Below the pieces are notes generated by a model, which saw only the letters and a list, made by a program, of their open reading frames with translations, searched no databases and was not told the DNA's origin. The position numbers were made by a program, and so were the translations under genes. From Actinomucor elegans (taxonomy: Eukaryota > Mucoromycota > Mucoromycetes > Mucorales > Mucoraceae): 64,000 nt of DNA. This document shows positions 62,118-64,000 of this stretch, piece after piece. Positions within the stretch are counted from its first letter, which is position 1, and every line of letters starts with the position of its first letter. The stretch is taken from contig JAMSLZ010000009.1 of the NCBI GenBank assembly GCA_026027325.1, positions 744,001-808,000 on the forward strand, given 5' to 3'.

Positions 62118-62235
62118 TTTATTGTTTAGGTACAAAGAAAACGAAAAAAAAAAAAAAAAAGACAAGATTCAACAAGTTTGATTGGGTAAGAACAGTTCAT
62201 TATTTATTATGCTGCGGGGTGGATATACTAATAGT

Positions 62236-63256
62236 TTATGCTTTCATGGGCGCCTCAGCAGCAACTGGTAATCCAAACTCGTCCAATTTCACATCCTGTT
62301 GCTAGATGAGATATTAGAAAACAGCTCTTCGGCATGTAACTTTACAAAAAAGAAAGAAAGAAAAACTTACAAGTTTTGGATCTGTCTCGGATGTCTTTGG
62401 AAGATCAAGCTCTTCCTCCTGTAGATACGAAGGAATTTCCTCTTCTTCAAATTCTAATTCATCTCCAAGTGCATCCAATTCTATAGCTCTACATTAGCAT
62501 TTATCTTTTCTAAGATAATGACTAAACTAACCCGCTTCAAGATCATCTTCATCAATATCATCGGGCAAGTTGTATGATCTACCCAGTGTTTCTTGTACCT
62601 CGTTGGCTTGTTCCATCAGATCTTCCATTTCATCTTGCAATTGCTGTATAGAAAGCCTTTCAGACAATGAATTATCACCTAAATATAGTAATACTTACAT
62701 CAATCTTGTCTAGGTTAACATTCTTATACTGCTTCTTCATTTCTTTGTTGGCTGTTTGCATAGCATCCACTGTAGCCATCACATTACGCAAGTTTTCGGT
62801 AGTCATCTGAGCTTGTTCCATATTAAAAGATTGCTGCTGCAAGTTATCTCGCTGTGCTTCATAGCTATAAAAAAAAAGGTAAAACATTAGCATAGTCTGT
62901 CAGAAGCGCAGCACACCAGATAGTTTACAGTTTTTTTTGTTTCAGCACTCGTAAAGCCTTTTGTTGAACAGTTTTCTGCAAAACAAATATGTCAATGGAC
63001 TATATGTATTGTTAATAATCAACTTACTTTGGCAGGTCCATCTCTCATCTTTTTCAGTTGATCTCGGTATCTTGTAAGCTCGGCATCCAATTTGCGAACT
63101 TTGACTTCAACTGCATCAACTCGTACATCAGTCTATAGATAATAATAATAATGTAAGGAGGCAGACGCGTTTCTAAGAAAAGGCACTTACATTCGAGATG
63201 GCATCGTTCAGCGTAGGTTTGGGTATTTTTTTGCCGGAGCCAAAGAGTCTATTCAT
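62236..63256 (-). CDS. VPS60: ESCRT-III-associated protein Vps60/CHMP5
   Basis: SNF7-family protein regulating Vps4 and Vta1 in multivesicular-body sorting on endosomes. Seven exons (63191-63256, 63028-63132, 62929-62975, 62699-62864, 62532-62643, 62371-62480, 62236-62301) give 223 residues (human CHMP5 219). It starts [20 protein letters not shown], the Vps60 signature. The basic helical hairpin follows ([26 protein letters not shown]). Then come QSFNMEQAQ and the acidic C-terminal autoinhibitory region ([19 protein letters not shown]). The end DEFGLPVAA is conserved in Vps60. It is tandem with the FHA gene, 118 bp apart. All introns are short. Confidence 0.95.
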
Positions 63257-63632
63257 TGTTTTTGTAGTCGATTTAGGTATGAAAAAAAAAAGTTCGAAAT
63301 ACATTCAGTTCAGGTTTGCTTGGCATACATGATCATTACCGCTTATACCATTGCACTTTTAAGAGGGGATTAAATAATGCGGAGTATGATTAGATAATGG
63401 GGATTAAAAACCAGAACAACAGCAATAACAACAACGATAATTGCAAAAATAAGTACATACATGATAAGAAGTATTTCTATACTACAATATTGTATGTGTA
63501 CTATTAATCAAATAATATGTATATTAATAGTATATGGTAGAAGTAATAAGAGAGAGTAAATGTAAAGTATGGCGGATATTTTAATGTGTAGCTTGTTTCT
63601 TTTTATATTTTATATAACGGTTTGACTTTTTG
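63257..63632. other. Spacer between TPS2 3' end and VPS60 start
   Basis: About 375 bp, AT-rich, with runs of ATTAATAGT and an AACAACAGCAATAACAACAACG stretch near 63415-63436. No coding frame is seen. Confidence 0.5.
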
Positions 63633-64000
63633 CTACTTTAAAGCAGCTAATGTTTCTAAGACTTGAATGATTTGTTGAGGTGTGTTTACATGCCAATTAG
63701 CGTGCGTCTTCTTTTCAGATGGACCAACAGTAATGGAATACAAATTCGAGTTTTGTTCCTGCCAAATGACAGCTGGCTGAGGAGTCACTGATGAAGCACT
63801 TGGCGGTGAAGTAGGTGAAGATACTTTCAAGGATGGAACAGGAGAAGCCAATTGCTTTTGTTGATAATGAGCTGCACTTAAAGCGCGGAACATGTCTTCA
63901 TCGGTCTTGTCATCACCAGCACAAATGACTAAGTTGGTATCCGAGTTCTTTGCAAGAATTCTCTTGACAATTTCACCCTTATTGACAGACATGGGTCTAA
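63633..64000 (-). CDS. TPS2: Trehalose-6-phosphate phosphatase, C-terminal part (cut by window end)
   Basis: HAD-family phosphatase that converts trehalose-6-phosphate to trehalose (stress and osmotic protection, cytosol). Only the last 120 or so residues are in the window; the frame continues past 64000. It shows RPMSVNKGEIVKRIL and the HAD motif IV GDDKTDEDMF, then a Ser/Pro-rich insert (PSLKVSSPTSPPSAS) before the final beta strand (NLYSITVGPSEKKTHANW). It ends in helix QQIIQVLETLAALK. The insert is typical of the TPS2-type enzyme of fungi. The N-terminal TPS-like domain, if present, lies outside the window. Confidence 0.92.
   Translation of the reverse strand, partial: RPMSVNKGEIVKRILAKNSDTNLVICAGDDKTDEDMFRALSAAHYQQKQLASPVPSLKVSSPTSPPSASSVTPQPAVIWQEQNSNLYSITVGPSEKKTHANWHVNTPQQIIQVLETLAALK

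Overview
The window is nuclear DNA of a filamentous early-diverging fungus, most likely Mucoromycota (Mucorales-type). The evidence is: AT-rich intergenic DNA with many long A/T runs; genes split by short (about 45-85 nt) GT-AG introns; fungal-type genes (CMR1, an NDR/COT1 kinase, an SH3-RasGEF, trehalose-phosphate phosphatase); and several proteins that budding and fission yeast lack (nicastrin, kinesin-13, kinesin-4, a P450-reductase fusion). There is no prokaryotic, organellar or rRNA segment, and I found no convincing tRNA. The gene models below were spliced by hand. Almost all exon phases close exactly and the protein lengths match the families.

Layout. 1-2 kb: gene-poor, holding a decayed inverted copy of the 3' end of a transporter gene found near 29 kb, plus a triplet repeat. 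2-8.3 kb: APN2 (AP endonuclease 2), a CYSTM tail protein, ribosomal protein eL33 and a secreted repeat protein. 8.4-11.5 kb: a kinesin-13 with an N-terminal SAM domain. 13.7-16.3 kb: a Ser/Thr-rich basic protein and CMR1/WDR76, convergent and overlapping at their stop codons. 17.7-24.4 kb: NDR kinase, a small acidic protein and a kinesin-4. 27.3-33.5 kb: an MFS drug-type transporter and a 1104-residue RasGEF. 37.9-41.8 kb: a self-sufficient P450:CPR fusion with an extra N-terminal domain. 43.2-48.5 kb: a two-RRM protein and a mitochondrial Pet20-like protein. 48.9-64 kb is dense: clathrin heavy chain, short/branched-chain acyl-CoA dehydrogenase, nicastrin, an FHA protein, Vps60/CHMP5 and the 3' end of trehalose-6-phosphate phosphatase.

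Themes. Several genes serve cytoskeleton and membrane traffic (two kinesins, clathrin heavy chain, Vps60, nicastrin) or polarity and growth signalling (NDR kinase, RasGEF). They are not an operon-like system; each appears to have its own promoter.

The least explained content is in the intergenic DNA. A short dispersed repeat, with a dyad core AAATG-TCG-CATTT and a second conserved block about 30 bp later, recurs at least 15 times in both orientations and never inside an exon. There is also a cluster of perfect hairpins 3' of the NDR kinase, a 28-bp-arm inverted repeat, and the inverted segmental duplication linking about 0.6-1.2 kb with 29.0-29.6 kb. The most unusual protein is the P450 fusion, with its beta-grasp-like N-terminal extension and altered haem-loop motif.
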